DNA of 64,000 bases from Haliclona indistincta (lineage: Eukaryota; Porifera; Demospongiae; Haplosclerida; Chalinidae). The stretch is from the NCBI GenBank assembly GCA_964017065.1, contig OZ024791.1, positions 3,171,410-3,235,409 on the forward strand. Direction: 5' to 3'. The position numbers were made by a program, and so were the translations under genes. The notes under the pieces are model-generated. The model had not been told where the DNA came from. It made no database searches and saw only the letters and a program-made list of their open reading frames with translations. Positions 42,639 through 53,100 of this stretch are shown piece by piece (within the stretch, counting starts at the first letter, position 1; every line of letters starts with the position of its first letter).

Positions 42639-45278
42639 ATGGCAGGTCGAGTAGCCACCGCGCTGAACGCTCTAGCTCGAGATAGCTTTGACGAATCAAC
42701 TGCAGTTAGCCTCCAAGGCTTCATTGATGACTACTTCGGTGATCCAACTGAAGATTTCTCTGGTATGCAATGAATAACAGTATTAGCACATGAATAATGT
42801 TGAACTATCACAACAAAGACGATGATTTAGATTGGGAAGGTGATTATGACAGCTCTTTACAAGGTAAGGCTTCACTGTATTACACACACTAATACTGCTA
42901 GCTCTGCAGCTGCTTCTAGCGACAGTGATCTTGTTGCTGAACCAAGATGTGGTGAGGAACTTCCACTTGATGAATCTGTTGTCACTGTGCCTTGTCGCTC
43001 CAATACACCATCTCCTGAATTTGAGAGTAAGTTTATGAACATAAATTGTATGATAATTATTTGCTATTGTTTTACAGGTGAAGATGAAGCTGATGTAACT
43101 GACAACGACAATGCTCAAGGTACGTAGAGTACAATTCAGTAAAACATTCACAAACTAACTTACTGTTATGCAGAGGACGAACAGGTGCCGACATCGTCAG
43201 TGCATCAGTTTCTCGAGACAGTCACTCCTCAGTTCAGAAACATAGATACTAAGGAAGATGAACAGACATCTTGGTACAGTAGAGAAGGCTGCAAGTGTGA
43301 GCTTGGTCCCAAGAAAACTCCGTGTTGCCAGCAATTCCAAGCAGAGTGCTATCGTGAGATGCGAGGGTATTGTCTCGAGCTGAGGAGGGAGGAAAAGGAC
43401 ATACTGATAATGGGACAAATTAAAGCAATGACTAACAGTAGTGATCACGTCAGCACAGAGAACCGGCATAAAGATGCAGAGAGACAGAGAACAAGAGGAA
43501 ATTTCTTCCATGAAGCGAAACGCGTGTGTCTTCGCACTTTCCTCTTTTTACACGCCACTGGAAAGCATCAGTACGCCAACATGAAGAGCAGCTGCAGTGA
43601 GAATGGCATTGCACCCAGGGTGCATGGCAACACTAGAAGGCTTCCAGTGCATGCACTGACCTTTGATGATGTGTCCCGTGTAGTCTCCTTCATCAGGAAC
43701 TATGCTGAAGACCATGCCGTTCTGTTACCAGGACGTATCCCTGGGTACAAGCGTTCAGATCTGCAGTTGCTCCCATGTAGTACGACCAAATCTCGAGTGT
43801 GGAAGCTGTACACTAATGCCTGTGAGCTGTCTCACAGTCGTGAGGTAGCGTACACTTCCTTCTGTCGCATCTGGAGGACTCTTCTGCCCATGATTGTGCC
43901 TGCTAAGCCACGTACAGATCTGTGTGCAGAGTGTCATGCAAAGGCAGGGCTGCTAATGAGGAGCAGCAATCTCACTGAAGGAGAGAAGACAGAGGTAAAC
44001 GAACAAAAATTTAACGTACAATTAACATGCCAATGTTTACCTAACTATGCAGGCGCTGAAGGAGTACGAAGACCATCTCAGAATAGCTACCAGTGAGAGG
44101 GATGTTTACAGGGAAGCCTGCAAAGAGTAACGTCGCTGCAAAGAGCTGGGTCCACCACCATCCATGGCTCACTACAGCTTTGACTTTGCTCAGCAGTTCC
44201 ACTATCCAAGCGACCCCTTCCAGCCAGGTCCTGTATACTTCCTTACACCAAGGAAGTGTGCTCTATTTGGAATCTGCTGCGAGGCTATCCCTGAGCAAGT
44301 GAGTTTATTAAAGATGACAAAACACTCGACCAATACTTTGATAGGTCAACTACCTCATTGACGAGTCGGTAGCTGCAGGAAAAGGTGCCAACACTGTCAT
44401 CAGCTTGCTGCATCACTACCTAGAACACCATGGGCTTCAAGAGCGTGATGCCCATGCACTTCAATGCCGACAACTGCACAGGGCAGAATAAGAACAATGC
44501 TGTGATGCAGGTTAGGAAGTGATGCACAAGAGCAAGCACATGTATTGCATACAGCTTGCCTAACTGTTTGAGTAAGTATAATTATTGATTATTTTACCTT
44601 ATGCAGTACATGATGTGGAGAGTACTCACTGGTCGCCATGACAAGATCACCATCTCATTCCTTCTTGCCGGACACACGAAGTTCTCGCCAGACTGGTGTT
44701 TCGGTCTTGCGAAGCAGAAGCTGCGGCGAAGTATCATTGGCAGCCTGAATGATCTGGCGAACTCTATCACCAGCTCTGCTGCTCCCAACATCGCTGAGCT
44801 CGTCGGACTGGAAGATGGAACGGTGCTTGTGCCAATGTATGACTGGGTAGAGTTTCTAGGGCTCCACTTCCGCAAGATTCCCCAGATCAAGAAGCAGCAC
44901 CACTTCATCTTCACCACCACCAGTCGAGGGAAGGTTACCCTAAAGGAGTTCAATGACAGCGAGGAAGTGAAGTTTAAAATGCTCAAGGATGACTGGTCAC
45001 CTTCTGCTACTGATCTTCCTCCTGTTGTTACTCCTTCAGGGCTGTCTGCAGAGCGACAGTGGTATCTTTTTGATAGTATCAGAGAGTACTGCCCGGAGAC
45101 CTGTCGAGATGATGTGTGTCCACTGCCATCTGTTCCTCGTATGAGACATTCTGCTCCACCCAGTCCTGCAATGTCATTAACAGACATGGAACCACCATTG
45201 CTACCACCACAGTCTAAGAGAGCCCGCACATGCAGTGTGTGCGGAGAGGTTGGTCACAATGCTCGCCGTCACAAGTGA
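42639..45278 (+). pseudogene. DUF7869-like putative transposase, eight exons, two lesions
   Basis: Exons 42639-42762, 42819-42863, 42910-43026, 43078-43119, 43174-43994, 44053-44298, 44345-44510 and 44607-45278, all with GT..AG introns, encode about 743 residues. The head is acidic (DDDLDWEGDYDSS). Exon 5 has a Cys block (GCKCELGPKKTPCC) and CAECHAKAG. Exons 6-8 carry the conserved core: HYSFDFAQQFHYPSDP, VNYLIDESVAAGKGANTVIS, NADNCTGQNKNNAV and GHTKFSPDWCFGLAKQ. The C-terminus is a zinc knuckle CSVCGEVGHNARRH. Multicopy invertebrate proteins with this core are labelled DUF7869, from memory. The spaced Asp residues in SFDFAQQ and ADNCTGQ suggest an RNase-H-fold nuclease (inference). Lesions: an in-frame TAA at 44128-44130, and exon 7 is 166 nt where 165 is needed, a one-base insertion near 44450. 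Confidence 0.75.
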
Positions 45279-45357
45279 GGTGTGACGAGATCCCTTGCCG
45301 TCACAAGTGAAGTGTGACGAGATCCCTCGCCGTCACAAGTGTTGTGTGATGAGACCC
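45264..45357. repeat. Tandem triplication across the stop codon
   Basis: GCCGTCACAAGTGAGGTGTG and its unit of about 32 bp are repeated three times, beginning with the last codons of the transposase gene and running into the 3' region. Confidence 0.85.
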
Positions 45358-46263
45358 TTCTATTTCTTTTCTTTCGATAGGTTTTTCTAAAAACCAACTT
45401 TTAATTTCTTATTCCAACGGCTTTTTTTGGAGCCTAGCTTTGAACCTCTCTCACCCTCTTTCTCCCCCTTTCTACTTATTAACTACTCATTCCTCGGTTC
45501 AAAGTTAAACATACAAAAGGCTCCCTTTGGTAATCATTATACAAACCTGGATTCTTATCTCTCTCAAGCAAGCAACAAGATAAGTTTAGTGGTGATGTGT
45601 GTGTTGTACCTTTGTCTTATTCCTTGTTGCAGATTGAATTCAAGTTATACACACGAGAGGAAGACGCTGAATAGAAACTGTTCTAATTATTGCTCATCAA
45701 CAAGTGATTTTTATATAGCACTTACACAATTCGACATCATGTCTAGTCAAATACGTTGTTGAAGGCTTGACCAACAATGCTGTGTTACAGAATTTAACCG
45801 TAAGGTCGATAGAATACACCTATCAAACAGATGGTACTCACCAGCACTGCTCACATGCATCAGTTTAGCTATCCAGGCCTTCTCCAAAGCTAAAACCAGG
45901 TAAGAACAGCTTCTCAACGCAAAAGAAAGGCTCCTCAACACTCAGAAGAGACGTAACAAGCCTTCATAGCAAGAGAAAGAGAAGCGAGCGGGTTCAACCG
46001 GGAAATCATTAGCGCCATGTGCTCGTGCACGGAAGTACGCGGACACGCCCACGCGTAAATTATTTACATGTTTACACGCTATTATCTTGTAACAATGTTT
46101 TCCCAAAACAGCGCGCGTTTTAGTTTATATCTTAGCGACGGAATGCACGATCTCGGCGCTTCAAACGTTACCATGACCAGCGAAGACAGGGCTATTGCCA
46201 GGTACCAATAACTCCATTTTCGAAATGTGCGCGATATTCCCGGTTTTCCAAAATCGGGTCACA
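45358..46263. other. 3' region of element 3
   Basis: No gene. Homologous to the right parts of the copies at 29898, 39414 (inverted) and 48336, including the AGAAGAGACGTAACA and GCGCCATGTGCTCGTGCACG blocks and the right TIR. Confidence 0.7.
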
Positions 46264-46844
46264 TTTTATTATTATTATACATTTTTTTCAATAGTACGCA
46301 AGGAACCACATACATAAAAAATATAATAATACTAAAATAATGGTAAAAAAAATTAAAATATAAATTAAATTAAAATCAATTTTCCCATGATGCCTGGGAA
46401 CAATGTTTTTTATTTAATTTTTTTACCATTATTTAATTATTATTATATTTTTAATGTATGTGGTTCCTTGTGTACTATTGAAAAAAATATATAATAATAA
46501 TAAAATAATGGTAAAAAAAATTTAATAAAAAACATTTGTTCCCAGGCATCATGGGAAAATTGATTTTAATTTAATTTTTTAGTTTAATTTTTTTACCATT
46601 ATTTTATTATTATTATATTTTTTATGTATGTGTTTCCTTGTGTACTATTGAAAAAAATATATAATAATAATGAAATAATGGTAAAAAAAATTAAAATAAA
46701 AAAATTAAATTAAAAACAATGTTCCCATGACGCCCGGGAACAATGTTTATTTAATTTTTTTACCATTATTTTATCATTATAATATTTTTTTTGTATGTGG
46801 TTTTTTGTGTACTATTGAAAAAAAATTAATATATAATAATAAAA
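46264..46844. repeat. AT-rich dyad array, block 7
   Basis: A/B modules as elsewhere, both core orientations. Confidence 0.85.
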
Positions 46845-47527
46845 TGTGACCTGCTTTGGAAAAAGGGACCATATCCCGCATTTTATCAAAATTGAGATAA
46901 CACCATTGCTAAATTGCGCATTCAATGCTGATTTCAATGGTACTTTCGGTTTAGCTATGCGTTGTTCTGTTGCCAAGATATAAAGCGCAACAGAGAAAGT
47001 ATTATCAAAGCAATGTTCAGAGAAAATTGCGTTTCAATGCAACATACAATGCTGAACGTGCAATTCCGTATACTGCACGCAACTCCGTGTATTCAACACG
47101 CCCACACACGAGCAGTGAGCGCTCGTTTTCACACTACTAGCTCGTTTTCACTGCTGTTTTCGCTCTCAGTGTTTAGACTAAACGTAGTCCAACTCCTATG
47201 GAAAGTTATTCGACTCAGCTGTGCGTTATAGTGGCGTACAGCTAGCTCGCCGTTCGTCGTCGCCATAGCAACGCATAGCGTCATCATTGCCACGCCTCCG
47301 TTTATTCAGTACGATGCCGGCTCTAGTGGCTGAAAGTAAACGCTCGCTCTGGAGAAACGAAGGCGCGTATGAGCCTCGCTATTGCGCCAAACAATGGGCA
47401 AAGGATCCAAGTTTATGAAACTAAACAAATCTAAACTTGACTAAGGTACCGGTTAGCAGCACATTTTCGCTCGTTTCTCAAAACATTAAATTGCGGGATA
47501 TGGTCCCTTTTGGCATAGACGGTCACA
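46845..47527. mobile_element. Second family with TGTGACC ends, 683 bp
   Basis: Starts TGTGACCTGCTTTGG with AAAGGGACCATATCCCGCA following, and ends with the inverted TGCGGGATATGGTCCCTTTT ... GGTCACA. The first seven bases match the TGTGACCCG family but the rest of the TIR and the interior do not. No gene. Its left junction is at AATAATAAAA in the B arm, the same position as element 2. Confidence 0.75.
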
Positions 47528-48335
47528 AATAACGGTAAAAAAAATTTAATAAAAACATTGTTCTCGGGAGTCATGGGAACATTGTTTTTATTTAATAATT
47601 TACTTTAAGTTTTTTTACCATTATTTTATTATCATTATATACTTTTTTCAATAGTACACAATGAACCACATACATAAAAAATATAATAATAATAAAATAA
47701 TGGTAAAAAAAATTAAATAAAAACATTGTTCCCAGGCATCATGGGAACATTGATTCTAATTTAATTATTTATTTTAATTTTTTTTACCATTATTTTATTA
47801 TTATATATTTTTTTCAATAGTACACAATGAACCACATACATAAAAAAGATAATTATAATAAAATAAGGGCAAAAAAAATTAAATAAAACAAATTAAATAA
47901 AAACCTTTGTTCCCATACCATAATCAATGGAAAGTGTGCGTTTCCGGGCACACTGAAGCCACAAATGTGCAAAAAAATCGCTGCGGCGCCGAGTGCCTTT
48001 CGCTCCCTACCTACGGCGATGCAAACCTATGTCAATCTTTGGTTACAGTAATGTTTTAGTTGAATAAGCGCGAGAAACAATTTTGTTTTTTTTTGGGGAA
48101 AATTACCATTCTACACTTTTAAGTATGTGGTTCCTTGTGTGTTATTGAAAAAATATATAATAATAATAAAATGATGATAAAATAAATTGAAAAAAAATTA
48201 AAATAAAATTCATTGTTCCCATGACGCCTAGAAACAATGTCTTTTATTTGGTTTTTTTGTTTAATTTTTTTTACCATTATTTTATTATTATTGTATTTTT
48301 TATGTATGTGGTTCCTTGTGTACTATTGAAGAATA
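47528..48335. repeat. AT-rich dyad array, block 8
   Basis: A/B modules plus a family-Q segment at about 47912-48117. Confidence 0.85.
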
Positions 48336-49962
48336 TGTGACCCGATTTTGGAAAACCGGGAATATCGCGCAGATATTCGTTTTGAGTTACAAGCGACTTT
48401 AGGTAGAAAATGATCGCCGACGCGATCTCGGTTTTTTGCGCTAGCTATAAAGCGCTATCCTTTAGCTACAGTTTGGTACTAGCGCCAATCTTCTGAGCGC
48501 TATGGTTGCAAAGTTACGAGCGTTTGTTTGTAGGTAACTGAATTCAGCCATAATACGTGATACGGAGCTAATAATTGCGTTGCTATGGCAATTATTTGAC
48601 GCGTGCGTACACTGCTGCACAAAGAAGGACGAGTTGCCTCCACGTTCAACGCTCTAGCTCAAGATAGCTTCGATGGAGCAACTGCAGCTAGCCTCCAGGG
48701 CTTCTCTGATGACTGCTTTAGTGATTTGTCGGAATAATTTGTCTGGTATGTGATGAATAACAGTATTAGCACATGAATAATGTCGTGCTATCACAGCTGC
48801 TATGATTTAGAAAGTGATTATAATGGCTCTTCACAAGATAGGGCTTCAATGTAATACCAAGAGCATACACACACTGCTACTGCTAGCTATGCAGCTCCTC
48901 CTGGTGCCTACAAATCTTGCTGTTGTACCAAGATCACTGCCATCTAGTCGAGGGAACAGAGGGTATATCGTGCAGTTTGCTAGGTACTCGGATTGGTACT
49001 ACGGCGAAGGCGGCAAGTGTGAGCTTGGTCCTAAGAAGACTTCATGGTCCTAGTTTCCAGAGTACTACAGAGAGATGAGAGGATATTGTTATGAGCTGAA
49101 CAGAGAAGAGTAAGAAGTACTACTAATGGGAAAGATCTACATAATCTTCATAGAAAACCGTACTTACAAACTCAACAGTTCACTCAAGCAAGCAATAGGT
49201 AAGTTGTGATAATGTGTGTGTGTGTGTGAAGATTGTTGTGATAGTTGCATGTGTGTGTGTGTGATAGTGTGTGGTGCCTACCTTTGATATTATTTTCTAT
49301 TACTTGCTACAGGTTGAAGTCACATTGTAGACATGAGAGAAAGACAGCATCAAGCGATTGGTCACACAGAAATTGAAGTGTTGTAATTATTGCTCATCAA
49401 GAAATGATTTCCCATAATTCTTGCTCACTTTAAGATCATGATTAGTCAAATACAAAGTAGAAGGATTGAAAACAATGCTGGGTTAAAGAAATGTAACATT
49501 ATAGTCGCTAGAGTACTCTTATCAGACAGATTGTACTTACCAGCATGGCTCAATCACATCAGTTTAGTTATCCAAGCCTTCTCCATAGCTAAAACCAGGT
49601 AAGAACAATTTCTCAACACTCGTGAAAGGCTGCTCAACACTCAGAAGAGACGTAACAGGCCTTGATAGCAAGAGAAAGAGAAGCCAGCTAGTTCAACCGG
49701 GAAATCATTAGCGCCATGTGCTCGTGCACGGAAGAATGCGGACACGCCCATGCGTAAATTATTTACAAGTTTACACGCGATTATCTTGAAACAATGTTTT
49801 GCTAAAACAGCGCGCGTTTTAGTTTATATCTTAGCGACGGAATGCACGATCTCGGCGCTTCAAACGTTACTATGACCAGCGAAGACAGGGCTATTGCCAG
49901 GTACCAATAACTCTATTTTCGAAATCTGCGCGATATTCCCGGTTTTCCAAAATCGGGTCACA
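48336..49962. mobile_element. TGTGACC-family element 4 (non-autonomous)
   Basis: TGTGACCCGATTTTGG ... CCAAAATCGGGTCACA, 1627 bp, flanked by TA on both sides. Nearly identical to element 1 apart from the MITE in the latter and a small indel near 48700; the 79-codon relic frame (48814-49053) is the same in both. Confidence 0.88.
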
Positions 49963-50195
49963 TATATATAATAATAATAAAATAATGGTAAAAAAATTAA
50001 AATAAATAATTAAATTAAAATCAATGTTCCCATGATGCCTGGGAACAATGTTTAATATTTAATTTTTTTTACCATTATACTATTACTATTATATTTTTTA
50101 TGTATGTGGTTCATTGTGTACTATTGAAAAAAATATATAATAATAACAAAATAATGGTAAAAAAAATTAAAATAAATAATTAAATTAAAAACAAA
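49963..50195. repeat. AT-rich dyad array, last block
   Basis: One A module (about 50025-50050) and one B module, then an abrupt change at about 50196 to the 43-bp satellite. Confidence 0.85.
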
Positions 50196-53100
50196 ACACT
50201 TTGGGATTCTGTGAATTCGCGGTGGGACCCCAATGGTGCACCCTTGGGGTATTGTGAAATCGCGGTGGGACCCCAATGGTGCACCCTTGGGTTTTTTTGA
50301 ATTCGCGGTGCGACCACAATGGTAAACTCTTGGGGTTTTGTGAATTCGCGGTGGGACCCCAATGGTGCACCCTTGGGGTGTTGAGAATTCGCGGTGGGTC
50401 CCCAATGGTGCACCCTTGGGGTTTTGTGAATTCGCGGTGGGACCCCAATGGTGCACCCTTGGGGTATTGTGAAATCGCGGTGGGACCCCAATGGTGCACC
50501 CTTGGGGTTTTGTGAATTCGCGGTGGAACCCAAAGGGTGCTTCCTTGGGATACCCTTGGGGTTCTGTGATTTCGCGGTGGGACACCAATGGTGCACAATT
50601 GGGGTTTTTTGAATTCGCTGTGGGACCCCAATGGTGCACCCTTGGGGTTTTGTGAATTCGCAGTGGGACCCCTATGGTGCACCTGTAGGGGATTTGTGAA
50701 TTAGCGGTGGGACCCCAATGGTGCACCCTTGGGGTTTTGTGAATTCGCGGTGGGACCCCAATGGTGCACCCTTGGGGTTTTGTGAATTCGCGGTGGGACC
50801 CCAATGGTGCACCCTTGGGGTTTTGTGAATTCGCGTGGACCCAAATGGTGCACTTTTGGGGTTTTGTGAATTCGCGGTGATACCCCAATGGTGCACCTTT
50901 GGGGTTTTGTTAATTCGCGGTGGGACCCCAATGGTGCACCCTTGGGGTTTTGTCAATTCGCGGTGGAACCCAAATGGTGCACCCTTGGGATACCCTTGGG
51001 GTTCTGTGAATTCGCGGTGGGACCCCAATGGTGCACCCTTGGGGTTTTGTGAATTCGCTGTGGCACCCCAATGGTGCACCCTTGGGGCTTTGTGAATTCG
51101 CGGTGGGAACCCAATGGTGCACCCTTGGGGTGTTGTGAATTCGTGGTGGGACCCCAATGGTGCACACTTGGGGTGTTGTGAATTCGCGGTGGGACCCCAA
51201 TGGTGCACCCTTGGGGTTTTGTGAATTCGCGTGGGACCCAAATGTTGCACTTTTGGGCTTTTGTGAATTCGCGGTGAGACCCCAATGGAGAACCCTTGGG
51301 GTTTAGTGAAATCGCGGTGGGACCCCAATGGTGCACCCTTGGGGTATTGTGAAATCGCGGTGGGTCCCCAATGGTGCACCCTTGGGGTTTTGTGAATTCG
51401 CGGTGGAACCCAAAGGGTGCTCCCTTGGGATACCCTTGGGGTTCTGTGAATTCGCGGTGGGACCCCAATGGTGCACCATTGGGGTTTTTTGAATTCGCTG
51501 TTGGACCCCAATGGTGCACCCTTGGGGATTTGTGAATTCGCGGTGGGACCCCAATGGTGCACCCTTGGGGTTTTGTGAATTCGCGGTGGGACCCCAATTG
51601 TGCACCCTTGGGGTTTTGTGAATTCGCGGTGGGACCCCAATGGTGCACCCTTGGGGTTTTGTGTATCGCGTGGGACCCAAATGGTGCACTCTTGGGGTTT
51701 TGTGAATTCGTGGTGAGACCCCAATGGTGCACCCTTGGGGTGTTGTGCATTCGCGGTGGGACTCCAATGGTGCACCATTGGGGTTTTGTGAATTCGCGGT
51801 GGAACCCAAAGGGTGCTCCCTTGGGATACACTTGGGGTTCTGTGAATTCGCGGTGGGACCCAAATGGTGCACCATTGTGGTTTTTTGAATTCGCTGTTGG
51901 ACCCCATTGGTGCACCCTTGGGGATTTGTGAATTCGCGGTGGGACCCCAATGTTGCACCCTTGGGGTCTTTTGAATTCGCGGTGGGACCCCAATGGTGCA
52001 CCCTTGGGGTTTTGTGAATTCGCTGTGGGACCCCAATGGTGCACCCTTGGGGCTTTGTGAATTCGCCGTGGGACCCCAATGGTGCACCCTTGGGGTGTTG
52101 TGAATGCCTGGTGGGACCCCAAAGGTGCACCCTTGGGGTGTTGTGCATTCGCGGTGGGACCCCAATGGTGCACCCTTGGGTTTTTTTGAATTCGCGGTGG
52201 AACCCCAATGGTGCACCCTTGGGGTTTTGTGAATTTGCGGTGGGACCCCAATGGTGCACCCTTGGGGTTTTGTGAATTCGCGGTGGAACCCAAATGGTGC
52301 ACCCTTGGGATACCCTTGGGGTTCTGTGAATTCGCGGTGGGACCCCAATGGTGCACCCTTGGGGTTTTGTGAATTCGCGGTGGGACCCCAATGGTGCACC
52401 CTTGGGGTTTTGTGAATTCGCTGTGGAACCCAAATGGTGCACAATTGGATACCCTTGAGGTTCTGTGAATTCGCGGTGGGACCCAATGGTGCACCCTTGG
52501 GGTGTTGTGAATTCGCGTTGGGACCCCAATGGTGCACCCTTGGGGTGTTGTGCATTCGCGGTGGGACCCCAATGGTGCACCTTTGGGTTTTTTTGAATTC
52601 GCGGTGTGACCACAATGGTAAACTCTTGGGGTTATGTCTATTCGCCGTGGGACGCCAATGGTGCACCCTTGGGGTGTTGTGAATTCGCGGTGGGACCCCA
52701 ATGGTGCACCCTTGGGGTTTTGTGAATTCGCGGTTGGACCCCTATGGTGCACCATTGGGGTTTTTTGAATTCGCTGTTGGACCCCAATGGTGCACCCTTG
52801 GGGATTTGTGAATTCGCGGTGGGACCCAAATGGTGCACCCTTGGGGTTTTGCGAATTCGCGGTGGGACCCCAATGGTGCACCCTTGGGGTGTCGTGAATT
52901 CGCGGTAGGACCCTAATGGTGCACCCTTGGGGTGTTGTGCATTCGCGGTGGGACCCCAATGGTGCACCCTTGGGTTTTTTGAATTCGCTGTGTGACCACA
53001 ATGGTGAACTCTTGGGGTTTTGTGAATTCGCGGTGTGACCTCAATGGTGCACCCTTGGGGTGTTGTGAATTCGCGGTGGGACCCCAATGGTGCACCCTTG

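Larger units (their letters stand above)
42421..46263 (+). mobile_element. TGTGACC-family element 3: gene-carrying copy
   Basis: 3.84 kb, with a right end CCAAAATCGGGTCACA like its relatives. The left roughly 95 bp, including the left TIR, is missing; homology begins within the subterminal GATTTCGTTTT...GCGCTAGCTATAAAGCGC block. It contains the full eight-exon gene (42639-45278) of which the short copies keep only the head. Right flank TTTTATTATTATT and left flank ACCATTATTT are two halves of one B-module arm. Confidence 0.85.

Noticed and set aside
43197..43511. Minus-strand frames opposite the transposase exons (also 44594-45229)
   Set aside because: They are antisense shadows of coding exons.
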